From Streptomyces sp. NBC_01803 (lineage in GTDB: Bacteria; Actinomycetota; Actinomycetes; Streptomycetales; Streptomycetaceae), in the NCBI RefSeq assembly GCF_035917415.1, contig NZ_CP109073.1, forward strand, positions 4,076,501 to 4,140,500: a stretch of DNA of 64,000 nt. The letters are read 5' to 3'. Of the stretch, positions 1-9,047 are shown one piece after another. A model generated the notes under the pieces. That model had not been told where the DNA came from. It ran no database searches and worked only from the letters and a program-made list of their open reading frames with translations. The translations under genes were made by a program, and so were the position numbers. Each line of letters begins with the position of its first letter. Position 1 is the stretch's first letter.

Positions 1-254
1 GCGCCGTCCGGCAGCGCGCCGGGGGACATCTGGGCGTCGCCCTGCGCCGGATCGGGTGGCTCGCAGGCCGACCAGTCGAGATCCTGCCCGGTGAGGGAGC
101 CGGGGAGGTCGGAGGTGTCGGTCGGGCCCGATCCGGCGGCGGCCGGTGCCGATCCGACCGGGTCCGACGGGGAGCAGGAGACCGCCGTCAGCAGGGCCGC
201 GGCGGCGAGGAGGCACGGCGCGAGCACGGGCCTGGGCGGTCGGACTCGGGTCAT
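1..254 (-). CDS. Secreted lipoprotein, probable alpha/beta hydrolase (5' end only)
   Basis: The gene starts at an ATG at 254 on the minus strand and leaves the window at position 1, so only about 84 codons are seen. The N-terminus is a lipoprotein signal peptide: arginines at residues 3, 5 and 8, a hydrophobic stretch at 15-26, and a lipobox ending LTAVSC with Cys27 as the likely lipidated residue. A low-complexity Ala/Gly/Pro/Ser linker follows, then LDWSACEPPDP. A Trp and Cys at this place are typical of the secreted tripeptidyl-aminopeptidase-like alpha/beta hydrolases of streptomycetes. No catalytic residues are inside the window, so the hydrolase call rests on this N-terminal resemblance alone. 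It lies 75 bp downstream of modB on the same strand, where modC would be expected, but its signal peptide shows it is not an ABC ATPase. Confidence 0.6.
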   Translation of the reverse strand, partial: MTRVRPPRPVLAPCLLAAAALLTAVSCSPSDPVGSAPAAAGSGPTDTSDLPGSLTGQDLDWSACEPPDPAQGDAQMSPGALPDG

Positions 255-329
255 GGCGAGGGCTCCCATCGTTCGCTCCGACAGGCTCATCGTCGGCCGA
301 CCGGGTGCCCCGCCGCACCCGGGGCCCGG

Positions 330-1124
330 TCAGTCGGGTGATGAGCGCGGCGGCCCCAGCCAGCGCCCGCGCAGCGCGAACAGCACGGCGGCGGCGATCA
401 TCAGCAGCAGCAGCGAGACGGCGGTGGCGCCCGCCGGGTCGTCCTGGAGGAGCAGATAGACCTTCAGCGGCAGGGTCTGCGTGGTGCCCGGCAGGTTCCC
501 CGCGAAGGTGATCGTCGCGCCGAACTCGCCCAGCGCCCGCGCCCAGCACAGCGCCGCGCCCGCCGCCAGGGCCGGGCCCGTCATGGGCAGCGTCACCAGG
601 CGCAGGGTGCGCAGCGGGCCCGCGCCCATGGTGGCGGCGGCCTCTTCGAAGTGCGGGTCGAGGCCGGTCAGCGCGCCTTCGAGGCTGACCACCAGGAACG
701 GCATGGAGACGAAGACGGCGGCGACGACCGCGCCCGCCGTGGAGAAGGGCAGCGTGATGCCCAGCGCTTCGAGCGGACCGCCGAGCAGGCCGCGCCGCCC
801 CAGGCCCTGGAGCAGCGCGACGCCCGCGACCGTGGGCGGCAGCACCATGGGCAGGATCACCAGGCAGCGCACGAGGGTGCGCCCGGGGAAGTCGGCGCGG
901 GCCAGCAGCCAGGCCAGCGGCACGCCGAGCGCCAGCGAGATCAGCAACGCCCAGCCGGACACCAGCAGCGACAGGCCGAGCGCCTCGGTGACGGCGGGCG
1001 CGGTCAGCCGGTCCGCCAGGTCCGACCAGGGCGCGTCGGCCGCGATGCCGAGCAGCGGGACGAGGAGGAAGGCGACGGCGAGCAGGGCGGGGAGCGCCAG
1101 GAGCAGGGGCGGGCGGCGGTTCAC
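330..1124 (-). CDS. modB: Molybdate ABC transporter permease ModB
   Basis: This is the integral membrane subunit of a molybdate/tungstate importer. The 264-residue protein has a hydrophobic helix at residues 6-28, several further helices, and the permease EAA loop at about 160-180 (EEAAATMGAGPLRTLRLVTL), which docks with the ABC ATPase. Length and motif fit ModB of the CysTW/ModB permease family. It starts 13 bp after the stop of modA and is the third gene of the regulator-modA-modB operon. No ATPase gene (modC) follows; the next gene downstream encodes a secreted hydrolase. The permease must therefore use an ATPase encoded elsewhere, or modC has been lost or moved. Confidence 0.9.
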   Translation of the reverse strand: MNRRPPLLLALPALLAVAFLLVPLLGIAADAPWSDLADRLTAPAVTEALGLSLLVSGWALLISLALGVPLAWLLARADFPGRTLVRCLVILPMVLPPTVAGVALLQGLGRRGLLGGPLEALGITLPFSTAGAVVAAVFVSMPFLVVSLEGALTGLDPHFEEAAATMGAGPLRTLRLVTLPMTGPALAAGAALCWARALGEFGATITFAGNLPGTTQTLPLKVYLLLQDDPAGATAVSLLLLMIAAAVLFALRGRWLGPPRSSPD

Positions 1125-1137
1125 GGTCGTCGGCCGC

Positions 1138-1923
1138 CTATGGGGCGCGGAAGCCCGCGTCGGTGAGCAGGGCCTCCGCCTCGGGGGTGGTGAGCCAGTC
1201 GACGAACTCCTGGGCCTGGTCGGCGTGGTCGGAGCCGTTCAGGGCGGCGGCCGGGTACTCGGCGGTGACGTTCTGCCCGGCCGGGATGGGGACGGCCCGC
1301 ACGGCGTCGCCCGCGGCGGTGGCGTCGGTGACGTAGACCAGGCCGGCGTCCGCCTCGCCCAGCTGCACCTTGCCGAGGACGGCGCGGACGTTCGGCTCCT
1401 GGGAGTCGGGGGTGACGTCGAGGCCCTGGGCGTCGAGGATCTGCTGCCCGTAGCGGCCGGCGGGAACCTCGGGCGCGGCGAGCACCAGGCGGAGCGCGGG
1501 GTCGGCGAGGTCGGCGAGGTCGGCGACGTCCGCCGGGTTGTCCGGCGGGGTGACGATGACCAGCTCGTTGCGGGCGATGACCGCCGGCTCGCCGGTCTCG
1601 CCCGCGACGTCCGCCATGGTCCGGGCGTCGGCGGTGACCAGGACATCGGCGGGGGCGCCCTGGGTGACCTGGGCGGCCAGCTCCTGGGAGCCGGCGAAGG
1701 AGAACCGGACGGTGACGCCGGGGTGGGCGTCCTCGTAGACCTCGCCCGCCCGGGTGAAGACGTCGGTGAGGGAGGTGGCGGCCAGCACGGTGAGCGTGGC
1801 GCTGTCACCGCCGTCACCGTCGCCCGAGCCGCCCGTGTCGCCCGAGCCGCCGCAGGCGACCGCCAGCGGGAGCAGCAGCGCGGCGACCAGGAATCGGGGC
1901 GCGGTGGAAGGGGCCGGGCTCAT
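1138..1923 (-). CDS. modA: Molybdate-binding lipoprotein ModA
   Basis: This is the extracytoplasmic solute-binding protein of the molybdate importer. The 261-residue product opens with a lipoprotein signal peptide whose lipobox ends LAVAC (Cys24), followed by a Gly/Asp/Ser-rich spacer and the ModA fold. The text LTVLAATSLTDVFTRAGEVY begins the binding domain, with serines and threonines early in the domain as expected for oxyanion ligands. The C-terminal part (DWLTTPEAEALLTDAGFRAP) matches the usual ModA ending. The start lies 3 bp after the stop of the upstream TOBE regulator and modB follows 13 bp later, so the three genes are probably co-transcribed. Binding of tungstate or another oxyanion cannot be excluded from sequence. 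Confidence 0.92.
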   Translation of the reverse strand: MSPAPSTAPRFLVAALLLPLAVACGGSGDTGGSGDGDGGDSATLTVLAATSLTDVFTRAGEVYEDAHPGVTVRFSFAGSQELAAQVTQGAPADVLVTADARTMADVAGETGEPAVIARNELVIVTPPDNPADVADLADLADPALRLVLAAPEVPAGRYGQQILDAQGLDVTPDSQEPNVRAVLGKVQLGEADAGLVYVTDATAAGDAVRAVPIPAGQNVTAEYPAAALNGSDHADQAQEFVDWLTTPEAEALLTDAGFRAP

Positions 1924-1926
1924 GTC

Positions 1927-2334
1927 TCACGTCCTGTCGATGTGCACACTGGTGGCCTTCACCCGGGCCACGGCCTCCACGCCGACCGCCAGACCGAGCT
2001 CCTCCACGGCCTCCCGGGTCAGCAGCGAGACCAGGCGGTGCGGCCCGGCCTGGATCTCGACCTGGGCCGCGACGTCGCCCAGCCGGACGGCCGTGATGAT
2101 GCCGGGGAAGGCGTTGCGGGCGCTGGTGTACGGCTCGCCGCCCGGCTCGGCGGCACCGCTCGGCGCCTCCGCCGCCAGCGTCACCGCGAACGCCGCGAGG
2201 TCCCGGCCGTCGATCAGCCGCTTGCCCGCCTCGTCCCGCCGCGTGGGCAGCCGGCCCGCGTCGGCCCAGCGGCGCACCGTGTCCGGACTGACGCCGAGCA
2301 GCCTGGCCGCCCGCCCTATGCTGTAAGACCGCAT
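1927..2334 (-). CDS. Molybdate-responsive HTH-TOBE regulator
   Basis: This 135-residue protein joins an N-terminal MerR-like helix-turn-helix (residues 2-50; SIGRAARLLGVSPDTVRRW) to a single C-terminal TOBE/Mop domain (about 65-130) that binds molybdate. Such HTH-TOBE proteins sit at the head of mod operons in actinobacteria and act as the local counterpart of ModE, although this architecture is smaller than E. coli ModE, which carries two TOBE units. It is the first gene of the minus-strand operon with modA 3 bp downstream. The likely role is molybdate-dependent control of its own operon, or cytoplasmic molybdate storage; the sequence does not separate these. Confidence 0.85.
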   Translation of the reverse strand: MRSYSIGRAARLLGVSPDTVRRWADAGRLPTRRDEAGKRLIDGRDLAAFAVTLAAEAPSGAAEPGGEPYTSARNAFPGIITAVRLGDVAAQVEIQAGPHRLVSLLTREAVEELGLAVGVEAVARVKATSVHIDRT

Positions 2335-2412
2335 GTGCGGGACATTATGCGCCAGGGGGCCGCAGACGCAAGGGCGTTCCCTCCTGGGGGCTCGCAGACG
2401 CGGCCCGTGGGG

Positions 2413-5202
2413 TCAGAGTTGTTCCTTGCGGGTGAGGTGGGTGAACGCCAGCCAGCCGGGCAGCACCGGCAGCCAGAAGGTCATCAGCCGGAACAGCAGC
2501 ACCGCGCCCAGCGCCGCGCTGGACGGCACGCCGAACGCGGACAGGCCCGTGCTCAGCGTCAGCTCGATCGCGCCGATGCCGCCCGGGGTGGGCACCGCCG
2601 AGCCCAGCGCGTTCCCCGCGAGGAAGACGACGGCGATCGTCGCGTAGTTCATCTCCTCGCCGAACGCGCGCAGCGAGGCGTCCAGGCACATCACGAACGC
2701 CAGCGTCATCAGCAGCATGCCGCCGATGCCGCTGAGCAGCTTCCTCGGCTCCTGCACCACGTCCAGCATGCGCGGCACGACCCCCGCGAAGAGGGTGCGG
2801 ACCCGCTCCGAGATGGCCTTGCGCAGGCTGGGCACGGCGGTGACGATCAGCACCCCGACCGCGACCGTCAGCAGGCCCGCGATGACCGTGCGGGACGGGG
2901 AGAGCGTGGGCGTGTGCTCGGTGCCGGTGAGGTAGCCGAACGACAGCAGCAGGATGATGTGGCTGCCGAGCCCGAAGAGCTGGGAGGCGCCGACGCTGGC
3001 GACCGCGTGGCCGGGGCGAAGGCCCTGGCGCTGCAGATAGCGGGCGTTGAGCGCGACGCCGCCGATCGCGGCGGGCGCGACCAGCTTGACGAACGAGCCG
3101 GCGAGCTGCGCCAGCACCGTGCGCGGATAGCTGACCTTCTCCGGCACGAAGCCCAGCAGGCTCAGCGCCGCCGCGAAGTACGTCAGCGCGGAGAAGCCGG
3201 CCGCGATGAGCACCCAGCCCCAGTTCGCGTCGTCCCAGACCCGCTGGAACTCCGGGTTGATCAGCTGCGAGGTCAGGATGTACGCGGCGAACGCGGCGGC
3301 GACCAGGCTGAGCAGCGTGCGTGGCTTGATGCGCTCGATGCGCGCCGGCTCTATGGCCGCCTGCGGCCTGATCAGCAGCACCTGCCGGCGGATGAGCGAG
3401 AGCAGGTCGGGCTCCCTGGCGTTCTCCAGGGCGACCTCCATGACCTGCTTCTCCGCCTGCTTGGCCGCCTTCATCGTCCTGCGGTCCGCGTTCTCCGGCA
3501 GGCTGCCGCGCGCCTCGCGGTACGCGTCCGTCGCGTCCAGCACCGCCTGCCGCTCGCGTTGGGCGCGCTCCCGGGCGAGCTGGCGCAGCGCGGCCCTGGT
3601 GTGGCGGCTGAGCGCGATCGGCTGGAGCAGCGGCAGGCTGTCGGCCACTGTGTCCGGGCCCAGCACGGACACGGCCGCCGCCGCCGCCCGCTCGGCTCCG
3701 GCCCGCAGGCCGAAGGTGGTCAGGAGCTGCGCCACGTCCATCCGCAGCGACAGATCCCCGGCCGCGATCTCGCCGCCGCGCAGATCGGTGAGGAAGACGG
3801 TGCCGGCCCGGTCCACCAGCAGCGAACTGCCGTCCAGCCGGCGGTGCGCGATCCGGCGCGACTGGAGGGCGGCCACCTGGCCCCAGGCGGCCTCCATCAG
3901 CTCGTCGGTGATCTCGTCGTCCGGCAGGGTGTCCAGGCGCCGGCCGCCGGTGTGCTCGTAGACCAGCATCACCGCGTCCGGGCCCAACTCGGAGGTGGCG
4001 ATCAGCTTGGGCGCGTTCGCCCCGGCGGCGATGGCCGCGTACGCCAGCAGCGCCTCCTGCTCCAGCGCCTGGCGCAGCGAGGGCAGGCTCCGGCGGTGGG
4101 CGACGCCGCGCAGCGCCAGGCGGCGCCAGGCGCGGTAGAAGAAGCCGCGCGCCTGCTGCGCGCGGTCCACCACGGTCACGTCCAGGGGCGGCCCGGACTC
4201 CAGCGTGACCAGGTAGCGGCGGGTCGGCTCGGCGGCCCGCTCGTTGCGGGCCTGGCGCTCGGCCTCGTCCGGCTCCTCGGCGCGCAGCGCGCTCGCCGGG
4301 CGGAAGCCGACGCGGCGCAGCCCGGCGAGGAGCTGCTGCCCGGTGGGGCGGACGTTGGGCGAGCCGACCGCGTACAGCGTGCCGTAGGCGATGGTCCAGC
4401 CGATGAGGACGGTGACGACGATCGAGAACGGGGTGGTGTAGCCGGCCACCAGCACCGCCAGCGCGTCCAGCAGCAGCACCGACCACATCGCCAGCCGCCA
4501 GCGCGGCCGGTGGGTCATGCCGACGGCCGTGGCGTAGGCGATGACCGGCGCCAGATATCCGTGCACCGGCTCCGTCAGGCCGCCGCCCGGGGCGTCCCTG
4601 GTCAGCGCGTTCTGCACGGACTCCGGGGACATGCGGGCGACCCAGAGGCTGAAGGAGAGCGAGACACCGTGCGCCAGCACCGCCGCGAGCACGCCGTCGG
4701 CGATCCGCAGCCCGTCCCGTTTCACCAGCCGCTGGATGGCGAACGCCACCGGGACGACCAGGACGGCGACGCTGGAGGCGAAGCCGGCGAAGCTGATCAG
4801 GAGCGACGGGGCCTGCCCCGCGCCCTTGTCGACGTCCTGCTCGATGCCCTCGGTGGTGCCGATCGCGAAGGTGGCCAGGGCGAGCACGATGCCGATGCCG
4901 GCCAGCCCCAGCAGGACGCGCAGCAGATCGGCGGGGCGGTGGACGCGGGCGGCGAGGATCGGCTCGTCCACGGCCAGGCGCCCGGACCGGTGCGCGAGCT
5001 CGGCCGGATGGTCGGCGGGGGCCAGTGCCGGTGCGGATGCCGACGCGGGTTCCCCTGCCATCGCCGTCTCGGTCGATGCTGACGACGCCACCGGTGGCCC
5101 GTCGTCCGCCGGCCGTGCCCCTGGCGCGGCCGGACCGCTGTCCGGCCCGCTCTCCGGACGGTCCTCCGGCCGCTGTGTCCGCTCTTCTTCGCCCCGTATC
5201 AC
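2413..5202 (-). CDS. Kinase-like / lysylphosphatidylglycerol synthetase-type flippase membrane protein
   Basis: The product is about 929 residues from a GTG at 5202, which has AGGGAA seven bases upstream; in-frame alternatives exist at 5277 and at an internal ATG. Residues 1-90 are hydrophilic and Pro/Ala/Glu-rich. Six or so membrane helices follow (about 94-290). The middle, about 380-500, resembles an AarF/RIO-type kinase fold, with a catalytic-loop-like IAHRRLDGSSLLVDR near residue 446 and VFLTDLRGG in the place of DFG. The C-terminal third (about 600-929) is the multi-helix lysylphosphatidylglycerol synthase/flippase region, with the conserved VPTPGGIGAIE motif of the DUF2156-less MprF/AglD family. 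The aminoacyl-transfer domain of true MprF is absent, so lipid flipping or translocation is more likely than lysylation. It is divergent from the ATL gene. Family assignment is confident; substrate is unknown. Confidence 0.85.
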   Translation of the reverse strand: MIRGEEERTQRPEDRPESGPDSGPAAPGARPADDGPPVASSASTETAMAGEPASASAPALAPADHPAELAHRSGRLAVDEPILAARVHRPADLLRVLLGLAGIGIVLALATFAIGTTEGIEQDVDKGAGQAPSLLISFAGFASSVAVLVVPVAFAIQRLVKRDGLRIADGVLAAVLAHGVSLSFSLWVARMSPESVQNALTRDAPGGGLTEPVHGYLAPVIAYATAVGMTHRPRWRLAMWSVLLLDALAVLVAGYTTPFSIVVTVLIGWTIAYGTLYAVGSPNVRPTGQQLLAGLRRVGFRPASALRAEEPDEAERQARNERAAEPTRRYLVTLESGPPLDVTVVDRAQQARGFFYRAWRRLALRGVAHRRSLPSLRQALEQEALLAYAAIAAGANAPKLIATSELGPDAVMLVYEHTGGRRLDTLPDDEITDELMEAAWGQVAALQSRRIAHRRLDGSSLLVDRAGTVFLTDLRGGEIAAGDLSLRMDVAQLLTTFGLRAGAERAAAAAVSVLGPDTVADSLPLLQPIALSRHTRAALRQLARERAQRERQAVLDATDAYREARGSLPENADRRTMKAAKQAEKQVMEVALENAREPDLLSLIRRQVLLIRPQAAIEPARIERIKPRTLLSLVAAAFAAYILTSQLINPEFQRVWDDANWGWVLIAAGFSALTYFAAALSLLGFVPEKVSYPRTVLAQLAGSFVKLVAPAAIGGVALNARYLQRQGLRPGHAVASVGASQLFGLGSHIILLLSFGYLTGTEHTPTLSPSRTVIAGLLTVAVGVLIVTAVPSLRKAISERVRTLFAGVVPRMLDVVQEPRKLLSGIGGMLLMTLAFVMCLDASLRAFGEEMNYATIAVVFLAGNALGSAVPTPGGIGAIELTLSTGLSAFGVPSSAALGAVLLFRLMTFWLPVLPGWLAFTHLTRKEQL

Positions 5203-5327
5203 CGGCCGCTTCCCTGCGCTTCTCCTCGTGCTGGAACTGCCGACCAGCTCCCCCCGACGGTGCGACGATAGTGGCATGTGAGCCATCCGCCGAGGGCGCG
5301 TCCGTGACATACGGCACCATGGGCGCC

Positions 5328-5657
5328 ATGGCAGGACCCACCCACAGCCTTCCCGAATACGCCGATCGAGTTCTGACGGCAGCCGAAGTGATTCCGCCCG
5401 GACGGGTGTTGACGTACGGGGACATCGCCCGGCGCCTCGGCGAGGGTGGCCCCCGGCAGGTGGGCCGGGTGATGGCGCTGTACGGCGCGGCCGTGCCGTG
5501 GTGGCGCGTGGTGCGCGCCGACGGGCGGCTGCTGCCGGGGCACGAGCGACGCGCGCTGGAGCGGTACCGCGCCGAGGGCACCCCGCTGCGCGACGGGACG
5601 GCCCCCGGCGACATGCCCCGCCTCGACCTCCGGCGCGCCCGGTGGGACGGCGGCTGA
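5328..5657 (+). CDS. Alkyltransferase-like protein (ATL), MGMT fold without catalytic cysteine
   Basis: This small protein (109 residues from ATG 5328; alternative starts at 5319 and GTG 5304) has the DNA-binding domain of O6-alkylguanine-DNA alkyltransferases. The usual PCHR active site is replaced by PWWRVVR at about residues 50-56, so the acceptor Cys is Trp. This is the defining feature of ATL proteins, which bind O6-alkylguanine and flag it for nucleotide excision repair without repairing it. RVLTYGDIARRLGEGGPRQV and the C-terminal LLPGHERRALERYRAEG match the family. It lies just upstream of adnA in a region full of DNA repair genes, and diverges from the flippase-like gene. Confidence 0.88.
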   Translation: MAGPTHSLPEYADRVLTAAEVIPPGRVLTYGDIARRLGEGGPRQVGRVMALYGAAVPWWRVVRADGRLLPGHERRALERYRAEGTPLRDGTAPGDMPRLDLRRARWDGG

Positions 5658-5800
5658 ACGGCTGCGGCTCACAGACACCAGCTTCCGTCATGGCCCGACC
5701 GGACAGGCGGCGGACCGTCCGTCCGGGGTACGGCTGGGAAACGCTGCGCCCCGGGAGCCGACTGGCGTAGCGTCTCCTCCGATGTCCCCGAGAATCCGCG

Positions 5801-8800
5801 ATGCACGTGAACCTCTCCGTCCCGTCCACTGACCGGCGGCCCGCCCCGGGAGCGTACCGACTGGTGCGTGCCCCGCTCACCGACGCGCGCACTGTGGCAA
5901 TGGACGCAAGCCAGCGCGCCGTGGTTGACCACCCGGGCGGACCGTTGCTCGTGCTCGCGGGGCCGGGCACCGGCAAGACCACCACGCTGGTGGAGGCGTG
6001 CGCCCGCCGGGTGGCGGACGGCGCAGACCCCGACCGGACGCTGGTGCTCACCTTCAGCCGCAAGGCCGCCGCCGAGCTGCGGGACCGGCTGACGGCCCGG
6101 CTCGGGGGGCTGTCGCCGCAGGCGACCACGTTCCACTCCTTCGCCTACGGCTTCCTCCGCGCCCACCAGGACCGGGAGTTGTTCGCCGAGCCGCTGCGGC
6201 TGCTGTCCGGGCCCGAGCAGGATCTCTACCTGCGGGAGCTGCTGGCCGGCCACCGCGAGCTGGAGCGCGAGGGACGGGGCCTGCGCTGGCCCGAGGAGCT
6301 GCGCGCCTGCCTGACCACCCGCGGCTTCGCCGACGAGCTGCGGGCCGTTCTCGCGCGCAGCCGCGAACTGGGCCTGGAGCCGGGCACCCTGGCCGACTTC
6401 GCCCGCCGCACCGGGCGCGCGGACTGGGAGGCCGCCGCCCACTTCCTCGCCGAATACCTCGACGTCACCCGGGCGCAGGGCGTGCTCGACTACACCGAGC
6501 TGGTGCGCGGCGCGGCCCGGCTGGCGGCGGAGCCGGGGCCGGCCGCCGCCGTACGCGCCCGGTACGACGCGGTGTTCGTCGACGAGTACCAGGACACCGA
6601 CCCGGCGCAGGTCGCGCTGCTGCGGGCGCTGGCCGGGGACGGCCGCGACCTGATGGTCTTCGGCGATCCCGACCAGTCCATCTACGCCTTCCGCGGCGCC
6701 GACGTGGGCGGCATCCTCGGCTTCCCCGACGCCTTCCGCACGGCGGCCGGTGACCCGGCGCCCGTCGCCGTCCTCACCACCAACAGGCGCAGCGGCGCCG
6801 CGCTGCTGGCCGCCACCCGGCTGCTCACCCAGCGCATGCCGCTGGCCCGGCTGCCCGCCGACGCGGTCCGCCGCCACCGGGCGCTCGCGGCCGAGGCCGA
6901 GGGCGGCCGGGTCGAGGTGTTCACCTACCCCACCCCGGGCGCCGAGCTGGAGAACATCGCGGACCTGCTGCGCCGGGCCCACCTGGAGGACGGCGTGCCC
7001 TGGGGCGAGATGGCGGTCCTGGTGCGCGCCGGCAGCCTGTTCATCCCCGGCGTGCGCCGGGCGCTCACCTCGGCCGGGGTCCCGCTGGAGGTGGACGGCG
7101 ACGACCTGCCGCTGCGCCGGGAGCCGGCCGTCGCGCCGCTGCTGACGGCCCTGCGCGTGGTGGCCGAGCCGGGCGGCGTGCCGGACCCGGAGACCGCGGT
7201 CCGGCTGCTCACCTCGCCGCTGGGCGGCATGGACGCCGCCGACCTGCGCCGCCTCGGGCGCGCCCTGCGGAACGAGGAGCGCGCGGCGGGCGTCACCGTG
7301 CCCCGCCCCTCGGACGAGCTGATCGCCTCGGCGCTGGCCGAGCCCGAGCGGCTGGTCACGCACGACCCGGTGTACGCGGCGGGCGCGCAGCGGCTCGGGC
7401 TGCTGCTGCGCAAGGCGCGCGAGCTGCTGACCGGCGGCGGCAGCGCCGAGGAGGCGCTGTGGCTGCTGTGGGACGGCACCACGTGGCCGCGGCGGCTGGA
7501 GCGCGCCGCCCGGCGCGGCGGCGCGGCGGGCCGCAACGCCGACCGCGACCTGGACGCGATCTGCGCGCTGTTCGAGGTGGCGGCGCGGGCGGAGGAACGC
7601 ATCGGCGGGCGGGGAGCGCTGATCTTCCTGGAGGAGCTGGGAGCGCACGACATCGCGGCCGACACGCTCGCCGCGCGCGCCGTGCGCCCCGACGCCGTAC
7701 GGCTGATGACCGCCCACCGCGCCAAGGGCCTGGAGTGGTCCCTGGTGGTGGTCGCCGGCGTGCAGGAGGGGCTCTGGCCCGACCTGCGCCGCCGGGGCTC
7801 GCTGCTGGAGGCGGACCGCATCGGCCGCGACGGGCTGGCCGAGCCGCTGAGCCCGGCCGCGCTGCTGACCGAGGAGCGGCGGCTGTTCTACGTCGCCGCC
7901 ACCCGCGCGAAGCGGCGGCTGGTCGTCACGGCGGTGAGCGGCGCGGACGACGGCGACCAGCCGTCGCGGTTCCTGCGCGAACTCGGCGTGGAGCCGGTGG
8001 CGGTGAGCAGCCGGCCGCGCCGGCCGCTCGCGCTGGCGGCGCTGATCGCCGAGCTGCGCGCCACCACGGTCGACCCGGGCGCCTCGCCCGCGCTGCGCCG
8101 GGCCGCGGCCCGGCGGCTGGCCGACCTCGCCGCGCTGCGCGACGACGACGGCTACGCGCTGGCGCCCGCCGCCCACCCCGAACGCTGGTGGGGACTGCGC
8201 GAGCCGACCCGTTCCGACGCGCCGCTGCGCGACCCCGGGGCGCCGGTCATTCTGTCCGGCAGCGCGCTGGACCAGCTCGTCAACACCTGCTCGCTCCAGT
8301 GGTTCCTCGGCCGTGAGGTGCACGCCGACGCGCCGGCCACGACGGCGCAGGGCTTCGGCAACGTGCTGCACGTGCTCGCCGACGAGGTCGCCTCCGGCAC
8401 CGCCCCGGCCGACCTGGCGGTGCTGATGGAGCGCCTGGACACAGTCTGGGACTCGCTCGCCTTCGAGGCGCCCTGGCAGTCGCGGAGGGAACAGGCGGAG
8501 GCGCGGGCGGCGCTGGAGCGATTCCTGCGCTGGCACGTGCTCCAGCAGGCGAACGGCCGCGAACCGGCCGCCAGCGAGGCCGAGTTCGACATCACCCTGG
8601 AGGCCGGCGAGCACCAGGTCCGCATCCGCGGCGTGCTGGACCGTGTCGAGCGGGACGCCGAGGGCCGGGCGTACGTCGTGGACTTCAAGACGGGCCGGAC
8701 CAAGCCGACGCGCGAGGAGGTGGAACGGCATCCGCAGCTCGCCGTCTACCAGCTCGCCGTCCGGCACGGCGAGGCCGCCGCCGAGGTGGCGGGCGCGGAG

Positions 8801-9040
8801 CTGGTTCACCTGCGTCAGGGCGCGCTCAAACGGGACGGCGGCGACGTGCTCCCCACCGTCCAGCGCCAGGAGCCGCTGACCCGCGAACCGGGCGACGACT
8901 GGGTCGGCGACCTGCTGGCCCGGGCGGCGGGCCGCGTCCTGGACGAACGCTTCACGGCCTCCACCGGCCGGCACTGCGGCTCCTGCGCCTTCCACGGCAC
9001 CTGCAGCGCCCGCCCGGAGGGCCGTCACGCGGTGGACTGA
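5801..9040 (+). CDS. adnA: AdnA: Fe-S helicase-nuclease subunit of the AdnAB end-resection complex
   Basis: This 1079-residue UvrD-family motor fused to a RecB-type nuclease is the first subunit of AdnAB, which resects double-strand breaks in actinobacteria. Walker A is GPGTGKTT (54-61), motif II VDEYQDTDP is near 260, QSIYAFRGAD follows, and motif V-like MTAHRAKGLEW is near 637. The C-terminal nuclease has GVLDRVE and VVDFKTG near 960, then QLAVYQLAV. Four cysteines (830, 1059, 1062, 1068; C-x2-C-x5-C at the end) form the [4Fe-4S] staple of AddB/AdnA-type nucleases. Gene order adnA-adnB-nudC-mycoredoxin-uvrD2 matches Mycobacterium Rv3202c-Rv3198c, which supports naming this one AdnA. A possible -10 (TAGCGT) lies at 5767-5772. 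The stop is followed within 8 bp by an 11-bp tandem repeat array. Confidence 0.92.
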   Translation: MHVNLSVPSTDRRPAPGAYRLVRAPLTDARTVAMDASQRAVVDHPGGPLLVLAGPGTGKTTTLVEACARRVADGADPDRTLVLTFSRKAAAELRDRLTARLGGLSPQATTFHSFAYGFLRAHQDRELFAEPLRLLSGPEQDLYLRELLAGHRELEREGRGLRWPEELRACLTTRGFADELRAVLARSRELGLEPGTLADFARRTGRADWEAAAHFLAEYLDVTRAQGVLDYTELVRGAARLAAEPGPAAAVRARYDAVFVDEYQDTDPAQVALLRALAGDGRDLMVFGDPDQSIYAFRGADVGGILGFPDAFRTAAGDPAPVAVLTTNRRSGAALLAATRLLTQRMPLARLPADAVRRHRALAAEAEGGRVEVFTYPTPGAELENIADLLRRAHLEDGVPWGEMAVLVRAGSLFIPGVRRALTSAGVPLEVDGDDLPLRREPAVAPLLTALRVVAEPGGVPDPETAVRLLTSPLGGMDAADLRRLGRALRNEERAAGVTVPRPSDELIASALAEPERLVTHDPVYAAGAQRLGLLLRKARELLTGGGSAEEALWLLWDGTTWPRRLERAARRGGAAGRNADRDLDAICALFEVAARAEERIGGRGALIFLEELGAHDIAADTLAARAVRPDAVRLMTAHRAKGLEWSLVVVAGVQEGLWPDLRRRGSLLEADRIGRDGLAEPLSPAALLTEERRLFYVAATRAKRRLVVTAVSGADDGDQPSRFLRELGVEPVAVSSRPRRPLALAALIAELRATTVDPGASPALRRAAARRLADLAALRDDDGYALAPAAHPERWWGLREPTRSDAPLRDPGAPVILSGSALDQLVNTCSLQWFLGREVHADAPATTAQGFGNVLHVLADEVASGTAPADLAVLMERLDTVWDSLAFEAPWQSRREQAEARAALERFLRWHVLQQANGREPAASEAEFDITLEAGEHQVRIRGVLDRVERDAEGRAYVVDFKTGRTKPTREEVERHPQLAVYQLAVRHGEAAAEVAGAELVHLRQGALKRDGGDVLPTVQRQEPLTREPGDDWVGDLLARAAGRVLDERFTASTGRHCGSCAFHGTCSARPEGRHAVD

Positions 9041-9047
9041 CCTCTGA

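Noticed and set aside
481..5082. Very long plus-strand open frame running antisense to modA/modB and the flippase-type gene
   Set aside because: It is a shadow of GC-rich codon bias: its translation is Arg/Gly/Ala/Val-rich with no motif, while the opposite strand encodes clear families.
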